A stretch of 38,044 nt of DNA. Source: JBCCQH01 sp039024435 (lineage in GTDB: Bacteria > Bacteroidota > Bacteroidia > J057 > JADKCL01). A program made the translations under genes and the position numbers. This document shows, one piece after another, positions 1 through 7,840 of the stretch (positions are counted from its first letter, which is position 1; every line of letters begins with the position of its first letter). The DNA is taken from contig JBCCQH010000074.1 in NCBI GenBank assembly GCA_039024435.1, positions 1-38,044 of the forward strand, given 5' to 3'. The notes beneath the pieces were generated by a model. It worked only from the letters and a program-made list of their open reading frames with translations, was not told the origin of the DNA and made no database searches.

Positions 1-66
1 CAGCGCCACCCCAAAAAGCGCTTCCCCACCTCGGCGCGGCCCACCCGGGGCGGCCGCTACGATTAG
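1..66 (+). CDS. 3' end of an unidentified gene (partial, left edge)
   Basis: The first reading frame is open from the left edge to a TAG at 64-66. It gives a 21-residue basic tail rich in Arg, Pro, Gly and Lys (ends RPTRGGRYD). Arg/Gly-rich tails of this type are common at the end of RNA-binding proteins such as DEAD-box helicases, but too little is visible to name the family. The call rests only on the open frame at the edge and the composition of the tail. Confidence 0.35.
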   Translation, partial: QRHPKKRFPTSARPTRGGRYD

Positions 67-142
67 GAGAAATCATTGCTTAAAGTCCTCATTGTCATAG
101 TCATCCGTTGTCGTTGGGGGCTGATTCTTCTGGATTGTTGCG

Positions 143-238
143 TTGGAATTTCCGATTGCCTGATTTCCGATTTTCAATTGGTGCGTCACGGACGCGCAAT
201 CTTCGATGAAAGGATTTCCAATTGCTTGATTTCCAAAG
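143..238. repeat. Intergenic AATTG / TTTCC word cluster
   Basis: The 241-base spacer between the edge gene and 308 has no convincing gene. It contains repeated words of the form TTTCC(A/G)ATTG and GATTTTCAATTG in both orientations. The same vocabulary returns in the spacers at 1430-1506, 7136-7156, 12424-12512 and 21303-21331. It looks like a dispersed non-coding repeat family rather than a regulatory site of one gene. Confidence 0.5.
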
Positions 239-274
239 ACACCTCGCCGCGGCCGACCGGAGGAAGGCCCCATC

Positions 275-310
275 GGAAATCAGAAATCGAGAATCAGAAA
301 TCAGAAATCA
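275..310. repeat. AGAAATC heptamer array
   Basis: Several near-tandem copies of the heptamer AGAAATC, with one interrupted unit near 288-294, run into the stop codon (308-310) of the membrane protein gene. A second array with three exact copies lies at 12533-12555. Both are directly visible. Their function, if any, is unknown. Confidence 0.6.
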
Positions 311-1411
311 AACATTCCTCAGGTCTCCACTCGGTTTGCGCATCTTCCAGATGAAGCCGTCGATGAGGTAGTGCGTGACTTGGGGCGTAGCCAGCAAGGG
401 AACGACCACCGCCAGCCAGCCCGCCTGGTCGAGGTGGGGCAGGGACTCGGCCCAGGGGAACAGGCCCGCGTGGTCCCGCCATACCAAAGCGTCCCACAAC
501 GCTTCCTCCAGGTACGCAAACAACAACAACGCCCCGACAAAAACCGGGAGATACTGCACCCGGAACACCCGGCGGAGCCAATGGGGGCGGCGTACCTCAG
601 CCGATGCCGGCCGATTTTCTTTCTTGCGCTCGTACATCCAGACCAGGGCCATGTAGGGAATGCCGTGCGCAACGACATTGGTGGCGGTAAAGGCGAGGTC
701 GCCATTGGCGACGACGATGCCGAAATACCAGGAGACCGCGGTGCCGAGTAAGATCAGGTTTTTGGGCAGGTTCAAATGCCCGTGTCGGCTGACTTTGGAA
801 ATTTCTTTGGTGAGGTAAATCGCGATCAATATGCCGTAAATGATCCCCGCCGCACGGGATAGCCCGGGCAGATTCAGCGTCCCAAAATCCCCCTCAATGA
901 ACCAATTGAAGTTGCGGGGGAGGTGGGTATGCCAATAAATCAGGGGGTAAAGCGTGGTCGCATAAATGACCGCTGCATCCAGGCGGCGCTCGGCCAGGCT
1001 CCGGTTTTCTTTGCGGGCGTAAAGAGAAAAGAAGCCGTATTGTTGGCGGATAAAATGAAACACCGCCAGGTAAGCGAGGATGCGCCAGAACAACATCCCA
1101 TCCAACAGATATAGTCCCGCCCCAACCACAAACGACAGCAGGGGAATCAGGAGCAGAGGACGGCGGTACTTTTGGAATTCCTCGGGATCAAAGTAGGTCC
1201 GCCAGAGGGTGCTGTAGACGTGGGCCACATCGATCCCGACGATGAACACCAACCAAAACCAGGGCGGCATGGCCGCCCCATCAGCAAAGAATCTCGGAAA
1301 AGCCAGGACCACTGCTGTCGCCAGAAACGCCGGCAACAAAATAAACACCGCATCCGCCCCCGGACGATAAATCCAGGGCTGCCGGGACAAGAGTGATGAA
1401 CGCGCTAGCAA
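308..1411 (-). CDS. Multi-pass inner-membrane protein of unknown function
   Basis: A 367-residue, strongly hydrophobic protein with roughly eight or nine predicted membrane segments, beginning around residues 20-38 (DAVFILLPAFLATAVVLAF). Charged and aromatic loops lie between them, including YARKENRSLAERR near the middle and WMYERKKENRP further on. I recognise no catalytic motif and cannot assign a transported substrate. The frame has no ATG near its 5' end: the first candidate is TTG at 1411, just after an in-frame stop, and another TTG lies at 1390, so the true start is uncertain. It is followed downstream only by intergenic repeats and preceded by the thioredoxin pair on the same strand, from which it is separated by a long inverted repeat. 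It is probably transcribed separately. Confidence 0.75.
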   Translation of the reverse strand: MLARSSLLSRQPWIYRPGADAVFILLPAFLATAVVLAFPRFFADGAAMPPWFWLVFIVGIDVAHVYSTLWRTYFDPEEFQKYRRPLLLIPLLSFVVGAGLYLLDGMLFWRILAYLAVFHFIRQQYGFFSLYARKENRSLAERRLDAAVIYATTLYPLIYWHTHLPRNFNWFIEGDFGTLNLPGLSRAAGIIYGILIAIYLTKEISKVSRHGHLNLPKNLILLGTAVSWYFGIVVANGDLAFTATNVVAHGIPYMALVWMYERKKENRPASAEVRRPHWLRRVFRVQYLPVFVGALLLFAYLEEALWDALVWRDHAGLFPWAESLPHLDQAGWLAVVVPLLATPQVTHYLIDGFIWKMRKPSGDLRNV

Positions 1412-1429
1412 GTGGAATTACCAATTAAA

Positions 1430-1506
1430 AATTTCCAATGCGGCAATTTCCCCCAATACGTTGAGCGGGGTCCAATTGGAAATTGGCAATTGCCGCATTG
1501 GAAATT
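1430..1506. repeat. 19-bp perfect inverted repeat (possible minus-strand terminator)
   Basis: aattgccgcattggaaatt at 1488-1506 is the exact reverse complement of 1430-1448. The 39-base spacer holds a second small stem (CCAATT, loop GGA, AATTGG at 1472-1486). The structure lies just downstream of the stop of the minus-strand thioredoxin-like gene (1510). It could end that transcript, although there is no clear T-run. It uses the same AATTG/TTTCC words seen in other spacers. Confidence 0.6.
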
Positions 1507-1509
1507 AAC

Positions 1510-2142
1510 TCATTTTTTCCACTTAATCGAGCAGCCGATGGCTTTGGTGGTTTCTTTTTCGGGAGTAGCGCCGTTCATGACCGCGGCGATGGCGTCTTCA
1601 ATGTAAGCTTCTTCGACGTCGTCCGAACTGCGGGCATTGTCATCGATAGCACCGATGTAGGCCACTTCGAAGTCACCTTCGGAGCCTTTGGTGAGGAGGA
1701 AAGCGTGGGGGGTGCGGGTCGCGCCGTAGCCCCGGGCAATTTCCTGGGTCTCGTCCACCAGGTAGGGAAAGGTGAAGCCCTTCTTCTTGGCCCGCTTGAT
1801 CATGTTGTTGAAGTCGTCTTCCGGATAAGCATTCGGATCATTGGGATTGATGGCGACGACCGGGAAACCTTCGCTTTTGTAGGCCTGATCGAGTTCCACG
1901 ATGCGGTCCTCGTACAGCTTGGAGTAGGGGCAATGGTTGCAGGTAAAAACAACCAGCACACCTTTCACGTTAGCATCGCTGGCGTAATCGCTGAGGCCAA
2001 CCATCTTGCCGTCGATGTTCTTCAGATTGAAGTCAACCGCTGGGCCACCGACCGTGACCCCTTGGGCCTGTGCGTAGTGGTAAGAGAAAAAAGCGGCGAG
2101 GATCACCAAACTGAGGAGGGTCGTGAACTTCTTCATATTCAT
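1510..2142 (-). CDS. Exported thioredoxin-fold (redoxin/AhpC-TSA type) protein
   Basis: 210 residues. Residues 1-27 form a signal peptide (hydrophobic TLLSLVILAAFFS, then AQAQ), so the protein should act in the periplasm or be lipid-free exported. The mature part has the redoxin-type start VGGPAVDFNLKNIDGK and a CxxC-like pair Cys68-Asn-His-Cys71 (FTCNHCPYS) after strand VLVVF. This matches the thioredoxin-like family found widely in Bacteroidota with a CNHCPY active site. A cis-proline is likely in the segment TRTPHAFLL. The role is probably thiol redox chemistry or peroxide handling, substrate unknown. The stop of the neighbouring TlpA-like gene lies only 4 bases upstream of this start, so the two genes form an operon of exported thiol proteins. 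Confidence 0.88.
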   Translation of the reverse strand: MNMKKFTTLLSLVILAAFFSYHYAQAQGVTVGGPAVDFNLKNIDGKMVGLSDYASDANVKGVLVVFTCNHCPYSKLYEDRIVELDQAYKSEGFPVVAINPNDPNAYPEDDFNNMIKRAKKKGFTFPYLVDETQEIARGYGATRTPHAFLLTKGSEGDFEVAYIGAIDDNARSSDDVEEAYIEDAIAAVMNGATPEKETTKAIGCSIKWKK

Positions 2143-2146
2143 GAGA

Positions 2147-2641
2147 TTATTGCATTAAGGATTCAACTTTTTCTTTGAGTGTGGCAAAGGTATAGTCACC
2201 TTCGTGGAATTCCCGTACCCCGCGCGACTTTTGCACAAAGACCGTCGCGGGAATCGCCCCCGACCAGGCTTTCGCCACCTGGTCGATCCAGGTATTGTAC
2301 TTGGGTTCATCCAGCAGGTACACGGAAGACTTGACCGGTCGGCGTTCCAGGAACGGCAACAGGCGACTTTCAAGGTCCTGGACGAAGTCCAGGCTCACAA
2401 ATTGTACCTTCACCTTTTGATCGACCATTTCCGCTTGCAGTTGCTCGAAATAAGGCATTTCGGCGACGCAGGGACGGCACCAAGTCGCCCAAAAATTGAT
2501 CACGTACAAGGTATCGTTCTCGGCATTGAACCAAGACTCCAATTGGGGATACTGAATGACCTCCACTTGGGGTTGCTGGGCCCGGATGGCCGGCGCGGCC
2601 AGGACGGTGATCAAAATGAGGAAAAGGAGCCGAATGGACAT
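2147..2641 (-). CDS. TlpA/ResA-like exported thioredoxin
   Basis: 164 residues from the ATG at 2641. A longer frame starts at 2689, but the internal Met begins a clean signal peptide (MSIRLLFLILITVLAAPAIRAQ), so I chose it. The active site is Trp54-Cys-Arg-Pro-Cys58 after the strand LYVINFWAT, the standard thioredoxin signature. A cis-Pro follows in GAIPATVFV. Such proteins reduce disulfides in the periplasm, for example during cytochrome c maturation. The family is certain but the partner is not visible here. It is the first gene of a two-gene operon with the redoxin-like gene, 4 bases apart. Confidence 0.88.
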   Translation of the reverse strand: MSIRLLFLILITVLAAPAIRAQQPQVEVIQYPQLESWFNAENDTLYVINFWATWCRPCVAEMPYFEQLQAEMVDQKVKVQFVSLDFVQDLESRLLPFLERRPVKSSVYLLDEPKYNTWIDQVAKAWSGAIPATVFVQKSRGVREFHEGDYTFATLKEKVESLMQ

Positions 2642-2719
2642 ACCAAAAGGTAAAATTAACGGTACTGAAACAACGGAGAAAGTACGCATTTGTTAACGAG
2701 CCCTCCGGACAAAAATTGC

Positions 2720-3544
2720 CTATCTGCTCTGCAAGGCATACAGGGTGGGCCGACTTGGGGCCGCATCCGCCAAAAAAGGCGCAATTTGCAAGTCCAGCAA
2801 GTAGCGCCCGTCGGGCACGAAATCGGGCACGAACACCATTTCGGTAATCGTGCGCCAAAGCGCCGGTTGCGGGTCGACCGCGTGCGAACCCTGGGCCACT
2901 TCCCAGAAGTAGTGGTGGTTGCTCAGTTTTCCCTCGTCAAACATCCGGTCCACCGAGGGCAGATCGACCAGCAGGTGCTTCAGGCCGAGTTCGACCAGGT
3001 ATTGCACGGCGGCATTGGTGAAAAAAGCGGGCGGCTTCTGGAGGTAATCCCGGGAAAGCTTCTCTTCCGAATTGGGGAGGGTTCGGATCACGATGGCCCC
3101 ATGAAAATCGGGATCGGTACTTTCCAGCGCGGTGTGCAGCGTGCCCGCATCGATCACCCAGTCTTCCGCCACCAGTGGTGGATCGTACGTTTCGGTGGTC
3201 GCCGCGGCGGCAATCGGAGCCACGCTAATCACGGTAGCCGGCACCAAGCCCGGCCGCAACACCTCCGCCACCGGAATCCGCTCGTCGGTGATGTGCCCTA
3301 CGCACTCGGTGTGCGTCCCGTTGCAGTGTGGGGTGAGGGTATAGGTCTCAAAGTTGCAGCCACCGCCCCGCCGGGTGTCGCCCACGAAGCCGCCCCCTTC
3401 AAACGCCACCGCCGAGGCCTTGGGCACTCCGTAGGTATTGGGCTGAGGACCATCAAATTCCAGCAAAATGCTGATGTCCAGCGGGCGCAGGTCCACCGTG
3501 TACGATTGGCCCGCGATTTCGGCGCGCAAATTCAGGTCACTCAT
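2720..3544 (-). CDS. Cyclase-family (kynurenine formamidase-like) metal-dependent hydrolase
   Basis: 274 residues, soluble. The segment PHCNGTHTECVGHI (His73, His78, Glu80) matches the metal-binding HxGTHxD region of the cyclase/kynurenine formamidase family (Pfam Cyclase), with one extra residue before GTH. A later conserved element, LLVDLPSVDRMFDEGKLSNH, is also typical of the family. Members hydrolyse N-formylkynurenine, isatin or other cyclic or amide substrates. The substrate here cannot be read from sequence and no tryptophan-degradation genes adjoin it. The start codon lies 8 bases inside the 3' end of the RfaE2-like gene, so the pair is translationally coupled. Confidence 0.82.
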   Translation of the reverse strand: MSDLNLRAEIAGQSYTVDLRPLDISILLEFDGPQPNTYGVPKASAVAFEGGGFVGDTRRGGGCNFETYTLTPHCNGTHTECVGHITDERIPVAEVLRPGLVPATVISVAPIAAAATTETYDPPLVAEDWVIDAGTLHTALESTDPDFHGAIVIRTLPNSEEKLSRDYLQKPPAFFTNAAVQYLVELGLKHLLVDLPSVDRMFDEGKLSNHHYFWEVAQGSHAVDPQPALWRTITEMVFVPDFVPDGRYLLDLQIAPFLADAAPSRPTLYALQSR

Positions 3545-4019
3545 GTCGGATCTTGTTTACAATGTAGGACGTGCTGTGCCCTTCCACCAGGGGAATCGTC
3601 CGCACCACGCCGCCGGCCGCCATCACCTCCCGGGCCCCGACGATGTCCTCCACCCGGTAGTCGTTCCCTTTGACCAGCACCTCCGGCCGCACCAACTGGA
3701 TCAGCTCTCGCGGAGTATCCTCGTCAAAAAGCGTGACCAGATCCACAAATTCCAGCGCCGCCATCACCCGGGCGCGTGACTGCTCGTCCTGGATGGGGCG
3801 GGTCGCTCCCTTGAGTCGGCGGATCGAGGCATCGGTATTCAACCCCAAAACCAGCCGGTCCCCGAGGTGCCGGGCTTGTTCGAGGTAGTCCACGTGGCCG
3901 AGGTGCAGCAGGTCAAAGCAGCCATTGGTGAAGACGATGCGGTCCCCGTGCAAGCGCCAAACCGCGAGGCGGGCGGGAACTTCCTCCCGGGCAAATATCT
4001 TCTGCGAGGTGTGAAACAT
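3537..4019 (-). CDS. rfaE2: RfaE2-type heptose-1-phosphate adenylyltransferase (cytidylyltransferase fold)
   Basis: 160 residues from the ATG at 4019. An in-frame ATG at 4094 would run into the divergent hydrolase gene, so I preferred the internal start. The nucleotide-binding signature TNGCFDLLHLGHVDYL is the GCFDxxHxGH motif of cytidylyltransferase-like enzymes. VLVKGNDY and the end motif GHSTSYIV (the STS box) match the C-terminal domain of HldE/RfaE, here as a separate protein as in many Bacteroidota. The enzyme would adenylylate D-glycero-beta-D-manno-heptose 1-phosphate in the cytoplasm for ADP-heptose and LPS core synthesis. The kinase partner (RfaE1) is not in the window. Confidence 0.88.
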   Translation of the reverse strand: MFHTSQKIFAREEVPARLAVWRLHGDRIVFTNGCFDLLHLGHVDYLEQARHLGDRLVLGLNTDASIRRLKGATRPIQDEQSRARVMAALEFVDLVTLFDEDTPRELIQLVRPEVLVKGNDYRVEDIVGAREVMAAGGVVRTIPLVEGHSTSYIVNKIRHE

Positions 4020-4069
4020 GCCGTGTTTTGTCTTGCATAAAGCCCTAAGATAGGAGAAATTAGCGTGGT

Positions 4070-4909
4070 ATGGGTGAAACAACCGCTGCGACACAAGCTG
4101 CGGCCCTCCGGCTTCCGGTGGGCGATCAGGCCCTTATTGCGTGGGTGTGGGGCCAGGGGCCCCGTACCCTCGTGTGCCTGCACGGCTATGCGATGCAGGG
4201 CCGGGATTTTGCCCGTCTGTTTCCCGTGGCGCCCGCCGGCTGGCGCATTGTGGCGGTGGACCTGGCTTTTTTTGGCGAAAGTGCCTGGGAAGGAAAGGTA
4301 AGCGCGGCGGATTTGCGGATGCTGGGGCGGGAAATTGCCGAGCATTTTGCTGTGGAGTCCCTGCACCTACTGGGTTTCAGCATCGGGGTGCGCTGGGCAC
4401 TGGGCCTAGTGGCGAGGGGGACGGTTCCGGTCAAACGGGCGATTCTGGTGGCGCCGGACGGGCTGAAGCTCCATCCGGTTTACCGCTTAGCGACGGGGAC
4501 GGCCCTCGGGCGGGGATTGTTTCGGGCGGTGCTGCGGCGGCCGGGGGGGCTGTTTCTTGTTGCCCGGATCTTGCATAAATTGCGCTTGCTCTCCGCAGGG
4601 AATCGCAAGTTGCTGGAGCGGCAGTTGGGAACCCCGGCGGCGCGGACGCGGGTGCGACAGGTGTGGCTGGGCTACGCGGATTTGCGACCAAATTTGCGGA
4701 AGGTTGCCCAGCGGAGCCGGGATTGGGATACAGAGTGGCACGTGATTTGGGGAAAGCGAGACCGAACGACGCCGCCGCGGCTCGGTCGCCGGTTTCTGCG
4801 GGAAGTTCCCGGGACGCGGCGCTATTTGATCGAAGGCGGACACTTCTTGTTGCATCCGCCCTCGGCGGAGTTAAAGGACATTGTGCAATCTATTTTGCAG
4901 GACGAATGA
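4070..4909 (+). CDS. Alpha/beta-hydrolase fold protein
   Basis: 279 residues, cytoplasmic. The fold signature is clear: oxyanion region LVCLHGYAM (residues 34-42), nucleophile elbow Gly-Phe-Ser104-Ile-Gly, acid Asp231 in WGKRDRTTPP and base His258 in EGGHFLLHPP. The catalytic triad is therefore complete. The substrate is unknown; the closest general type is a small esterase or lipase-like hydrolase. It is divergent from rfaE2 and its TGA overlaps the ATG of the following LRR gene (ATGA at 4906-4909), which implies translational coupling. Confidence 0.88.
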   Translation: MGETTAATQAAALRLPVGDQALIAWVWGQGPRTLVCLHGYAMQGRDFARLFPVAPAGWRIVAVDLAFFGESAWEGKVSAADLRMLGREIAEHFAVESLHLLGFSIGVRWALGLVARGTVPVKRAILVAPDGLKLHPVYRLATGTALGRGLFRAVLRRPGGLFLVARILHKLRLLSAGNRKLLERQLGTPAARTRVRQVWLGYADLRPNLRKVAQRSRDWDTEWHVIWGKRDRTTPPRLGRRFLREVPGTRRYLIEGGHFLLHPPSAELKDIVQSILQDE

Positions 4910-6021
4910 AAAACTTACGGAAATTTGCGGTACTGGCGCTGCTGTTGATCATTGGGGGGCCTTTGCGGGCCCAGGACAGCGAAACCAGTCGCTTTGCCAA
5001 AGAACGGGATTGGATCAAATGGGAAAAGGCCACGGCCCGTCCCGACACTGTGCGCAAACTGTTAATTCGGCAAGGTGAAGTTGTGAACTACGATACCCTG
5101 GCCGCTTTTCGCATGCTGGAAGGGCTGATCATCTACGATTCGCCGGTCAAAAACCTCGACTTTTTGGCGGCGGTTCCGAACCTCAAAGTCCTGGAAATGC
5201 GCAGCAATGGTTTGCGCAGTTTGGCGGGCATCCAGCAGTGCCCTGGATTGCGAGAGATCGTGAGCGAGTCGAATTTTGTGCGGGACCTGCAACCGCTCGA
5301 CAGTCTGCGGGACCTGCGGGTGATCCGCTTCTACGACAACGAGGTTGCGTCATTGGAACCGATCCGCCACCTGGAAAATGTCACCTGGCTGGACGTTTCG
5401 AAAAGCAAAATTACTACCCTAGCGCCGATTGCCGGTTGGACCCGCTTGCAGACGCTCCACGTCTACAAGTGCTACGACCTGATGAACATCGATGCTGTGG
5501 CGAATTTCACTGGATTGATCGATTTGAACTTGTCTTTTTTGCCAGTTTCGGATTTTTCCCTGGAAATGCTGCGGGACCACAAGAAGCTGGTCAGCCTGCG
5601 GGTGCAAGGCATGGTAAAAAGCGATGCCGAATTGGACTACATCAAGCACCACACCGATTTGACCCAGTTGACGATGGGCAAAAACGACGGGGTGACTACG
5701 ATTGATAGCTTGCAATACCTCACTAAGTTGGAATACCTGGACATCCATTCAAACAATGTCGCGGACATCTACGTCGTGCGCAATTTTCCCAATTTGGTCA
5801 AGCTGGTGATGTACCGCAACCAGGTCAAAGACATCAGCCCGCTGCTGAACAATTCGGAGCTGCGGTCCTTGTTCATGCACGAAAATCCGATCAAGGACTA
5901 CAGCCCGCTTTACCAGATGGGCTACCTCCAGCACTTGAACGTCACCAAAGACGATTTTGATGAGGAAGGTGCCAAACAACTGCGCAAGGCGCTCCGCAAG
6001 ACGGGCATTTCGTTTTATTGA
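4906..6021 (+). CDS. Exported leucine-rich-repeat protein (internalin/SDS22-type repeats)
   Basis: 371 residues from the ATG at 4906, which overlaps the upstream stop. Longer frames exist but this Met starts a signal peptide (MKNLRKFAVLALLLIIGGPLRAQ). From about residue 60 to the end the protein is built of roughly 22-residue leucine-rich repeats, for example LRVIRFYDNEVASLEPI and LEYLDIHSNNVADIYVV, with the Asn/Asp positions of the bacterial LRR class. There is no membrane anchor or sorting domain, so the protein is probably periplasmic. LRR arrays bind protein or glycan partners; the partner is unknown. Confidence 0.82.
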   Translation: MKNLRKFAVLALLLIIGGPLRAQDSETSRFAKERDWIKWEKATARPDTVRKLLIRQGEVVNYDTLAAFRMLEGLIIYDSPVKNLDFLAAVPNLKVLEMRSNGLRSLAGIQQCPGLREIVSESNFVRDLQPLDSLRDLRVIRFYDNEVASLEPIRHLENVTWLDVSKSKITTLAPIAGWTRLQTLHVYKCYDLMNIDAVANFTGLIDLNLSFLPVSDFSLEMLRDHKKLVSLRVQGMVKSDAELDYIKHHTDLTQLTMGKNDGVTTIDSLQYLTKLEYLDIHSNNVADIYVVRNFPNLVKLVMYRNQVKDISPLLNNSELRSLFMHENPIKDYSPLYQMGYLQHLNVTKDDFDEEGAKQLRKALRKTGISFY

Positions 6022-6178
6022 CCGCTGAGGTGGATTCCGGGCGAATGGCTAGGCGAGTACATCGGGACGCGGATCTCGAATCCCCGGGCGCGGTACCACT
6101 CAAAAGACAAAAATCCCCATTCACCCGCGCAATCTGGTCCTTTCATTCCAACCCTGGGGGGCATCCCGGCAGAATATT

Positions 6179-6208
6179 TACCTTTGTGTGTACGGTAAAC
6201 ACACCAAA
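6179..6208 (+). promoter_or_regulatory. Bacteroidota -7 element with overlapping dyad
   Basis: TACCTTTG at 6179-6186 matches the -7 consensus TAnnTTTG exactly, 33 bases before the PARG-like start; no good -33 box was found. Overlapping it is an imperfect dyad: TTT-GTGTGT (6183-6191) and ACACAC-C-AAA (6199-6208), with a 7-base centre. The dyad could be an operator or a 5' UTR hairpin. Confidence 0.5.
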
Positions 6209-6219
6209 AGTAAAAAGCC

Positions 6220-7077
6220 ATGTCACGTAGCAAACGACGCACCATCGCCAAAGAAACTTTGCAGAGTCTCGAACGGGGCCATTATACAAGTTCGTCGGGG
6301 AATCAGGTTTCCATCGCTGCCGCGCAGCGCCAGGCCGTGGCCAATTCGCGCCTGTACCGCCCAGAGGAATTGGTGGACCTCCGCGCGGCCGCGGAGAACC
6401 GCCTCTCCGAACGCCAATCTGCGCCCCTCAGCCGCATCCGCATTGCGGAAGCGACCACTTTTGCGGCCTGTAAGCAACTGCACGAAGCGGGCCACGACCG
6501 TACCGTTTGTCTAAATTTCGCCTCGGCGAAGAATCCGGGCGGCGGATTTCTCGGCGGCAGCCAGGCCCAGGAAGAGGCCCTTGCCCGGGCCAGCGGATTG
6601 TATCCCTGCTTGTCCGCCAACTTTGACTACTACGTCTACAACCGCAACCAGGGCGGAGCGATTTACTCGCACCACCTGATCTACGCTCCGGAAGTCCCGG
6701 TGATCCGTGACGACGTGGATGCGCTCCTGGAAGCAGCCTATCCCGTTTCGATCATCACCGCCCCGGCGGTCAACGTGGGTGCTTTGCCCGCGAAAAAGCG
6801 CACCAACAAAGCGATGATCCGTGAAGTCATGCATGAGCGCACCGAAGCGGTCCTGGCGGTCGCCCTGACAAACGGCCACGCCCGGATCGTGCTCGGCGCT
6901 TGGGGATGCGGGGTTTTCCGGAACGATCCCCGGGACATGGCCGGCTACTTCCGCCATTTCCTCGCTCCGGGCGGCAAATATGAACGGGCGTTTGACGAGG
7001 TGATCTTTGCCATCCCCGGATTTGCCTCCTCGAAAGGCAACCTCAAAGGATTCCGCGAGGTTTGGGGCGAAGAATGA
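6220..7077 (+). CDS. Bacterial-type poly(ADP-ribose) glycohydrolase-like protein (TIGR02452 / DUF2263)
   Basis: 285 residues, soluble. Residues 99-125 carry the catalytic signature of bacterial PARG: NFASAKNPGGG followed after seven residues by Gln117-Glu118-Glu119, i.e. GGG-x7-QEE, within the known GGG-x6-8-QEE form. The adenine-site region IITAPAVNVGALP and the macrodomain-like LGAWGCGVFRNDP are also present, so all core elements look intact. The family removes ADP-ribose units from poly(ADP-ribosyl)ated molecules by exo-hydrolysis. No PARP or DarT-like ADP-ribosyltransferase is visible in the window, so the natural target is open. The gene is monocistronic, with its own promoter element and a strong terminator at 7164. 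Confidence 0.9.
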   Translation: MSRSKRRTIAKETLQSLERGHYTSSSGNQVSIAAAQRQAVANSRLYRPEELVDLRAAAENRLSERQSAPLSRIRIAEATTFAACKQLHEAGHDRTVCLNFASAKNPGGGFLGGSQAQEEALARASGLYPCLSANFDYYVYNRNQGGAIYSHHLIYAPEVPVIRDDVDALLEAAYPVSIITAPAVNVGALPAKKRTNKAMIREVMHERTEAVLAVALTNGHARIVLGAWGCGVFRNDPRDMAGYFRHFLAPGGKYERAFDEVIFAIPGFASSKGNLKGFREVWGEE

Positions 7078-7163
7078 TCGGACAGCGCAGTGCGTTGATC
7101 CTACGCGATTTTGGGGTTAAGCGGAAGTGACGCGGTTTCCAATCGCAATTGCCCTTGATTTTC

Positions 7164-7213
7164 TAGGCCCTTGGTGTGCGAGAGCTCGCACACCAAGGGC
7201 CTAAATTTTTTTC
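7164..7213 (+). terminator. Rho-independent terminator of the PARG-like gene
   Basis: A perfect 18-bp stem (7164-7181 with 7186-7203; arm starts TAGGCCCTTGGTG) has loop GAGC and is followed by AATTTTTTTCTGCTTTT. The structure is classical on the plus strand, 87 bases after the stop. Confidence 0.93.
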
Positions 7214-7274
7214 TGCTTTTATGGAATGACCGGCGGCCCCGCACCTTTAAGACAAACAACCCAAAGAAAGCATT

Positions 7275-7721
7275 ATGAAAACGCTCAAATATATCCTTCT
7301 TCTGTTTCTGGCCCTTGGGTTTTCATTGACCCTTTCCGCCCAGAAACGCATCGCTGAACCGGGCAAAATGAGATTTGTCCACCGCGTTCACACGCCCCTG
7401 GCGGCCGTCACCAAACTGACGGGAACCTGGATGCAGTCGTATGCGTTGCGAGAGGAAGGCAAAATCATCTTTACGCCGAAGCCCCAAGATGAAATGCGCT
7501 GGGGAAATTACCTGCGCTTTCTGCCCAATGGTGAAGTCATCAAGGGCTACGCCGCCCGCTGTGGCAATGATTCGAACATCCACAGCCAGGCTGGCGCGTA
7601 CACCCTGACCGGGCACCGGTTGGTCCTTTACCTCGGAGGGCACGGAGTGAAACAGTACGAAGTACTGGAGTCTACCCCCGAGAAATTGGTTTTGGCTTGG
7701 GATGAGGACAAGAAATGGTAA
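7275..7721 (+). CDS. Small exported protein of unknown function (lipocalin-like)
   Basis: 148 residues. Residues 1-22 are a signal peptide (LKYILLLFLALGFSLTLSAQ). The mature part contains GTWMQSYALREEGK, FLPNGEVIKGYA and a terminal segment YEVLESTPEKLVLAWDEDK. These alternating short strands, with a GTW start and an LVL-type end, resemble small beta-barrel lipocalin-like domains of Bacteroidota. I do not recognise a precise family. It is not in an obvious operon, standing between the terminator at 7164 and the hairpin at 7743. Confidence 0.75.
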   Translation: MKTLKYILLLFLALGFSLTLSAQKRIAEPGKMRFVHRVHTPLAAVTKLTGTWMQSYALREEGKIIFTPKPQDEMRWGNYLRFLPNGEVIKGYAARCGNDSNIHSQAGAYTLTGHRLVLYLGGHGVKQYEVLESTPEKLVLAWDEDKKW

Positions 7722-7742
7722 TTCAATTCAGGTTTTTCTCCA

Positions 7743-7768
7743 TCTGCCCGGCCTTCGTGTCGGGCAGA
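7743..7768 (+). terminator. Hairpin after the small exported protein gene
   Basis: An 8-bp stem TCTGCCCG (7743-7750) / CGGGCAGA (7761-7768) with a 10-base loop begins 22 bases after the stop. No real T-run follows, so this is a possible but weak terminator. Confidence 0.4.
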
Positions 7769-7805
7769 CCTGTTTACCCCCTGAAGCGAACGCAAAAGAG
7801 GCGTT

Positions 7806-7836
7806 TTTCCTCCCTTGCCTGAATTGCGTAACTTGA
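7806..7836 (+). promoter_or_regulatory. Putative promoter of the M61 peptidase gene
   Basis: TTTC (7806-7809), 19 bases, then TAACTTGA (7829-7836) fit the -33/-7 pattern with one or two mismatches. The -7 box ends only 4 bases before the ATG at 7841, so a transcript from here would be leaderless or nearly so. Confidence 0.45.
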
Positions 7837-7840
7837 TCCC

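Noticed and set aside
308..581. Frames on other strands and phases inside real genes
   Set aside because: They follow from the high GC content and are shadows of the genes listed.
2642..2689. Longer start of the TlpA-like gene at 2689
   Set aside because: It would add 16 residues before a clean signal peptide; the internal ATG at 2641 fits better.
4020..4094. Longer start of rfaE2 at 4094
   Set aside because: It would overlap the divergent hydrolase gene start and adds residues unlike the family.
6015..6164. Minus-strand frame with GFEIRVPMYSPSHSPG between the LRR gene and PARG-like gene
   Set aside because: Overlaps the LRR gene end, has no start context and lies over the promoter area; likely spurious.
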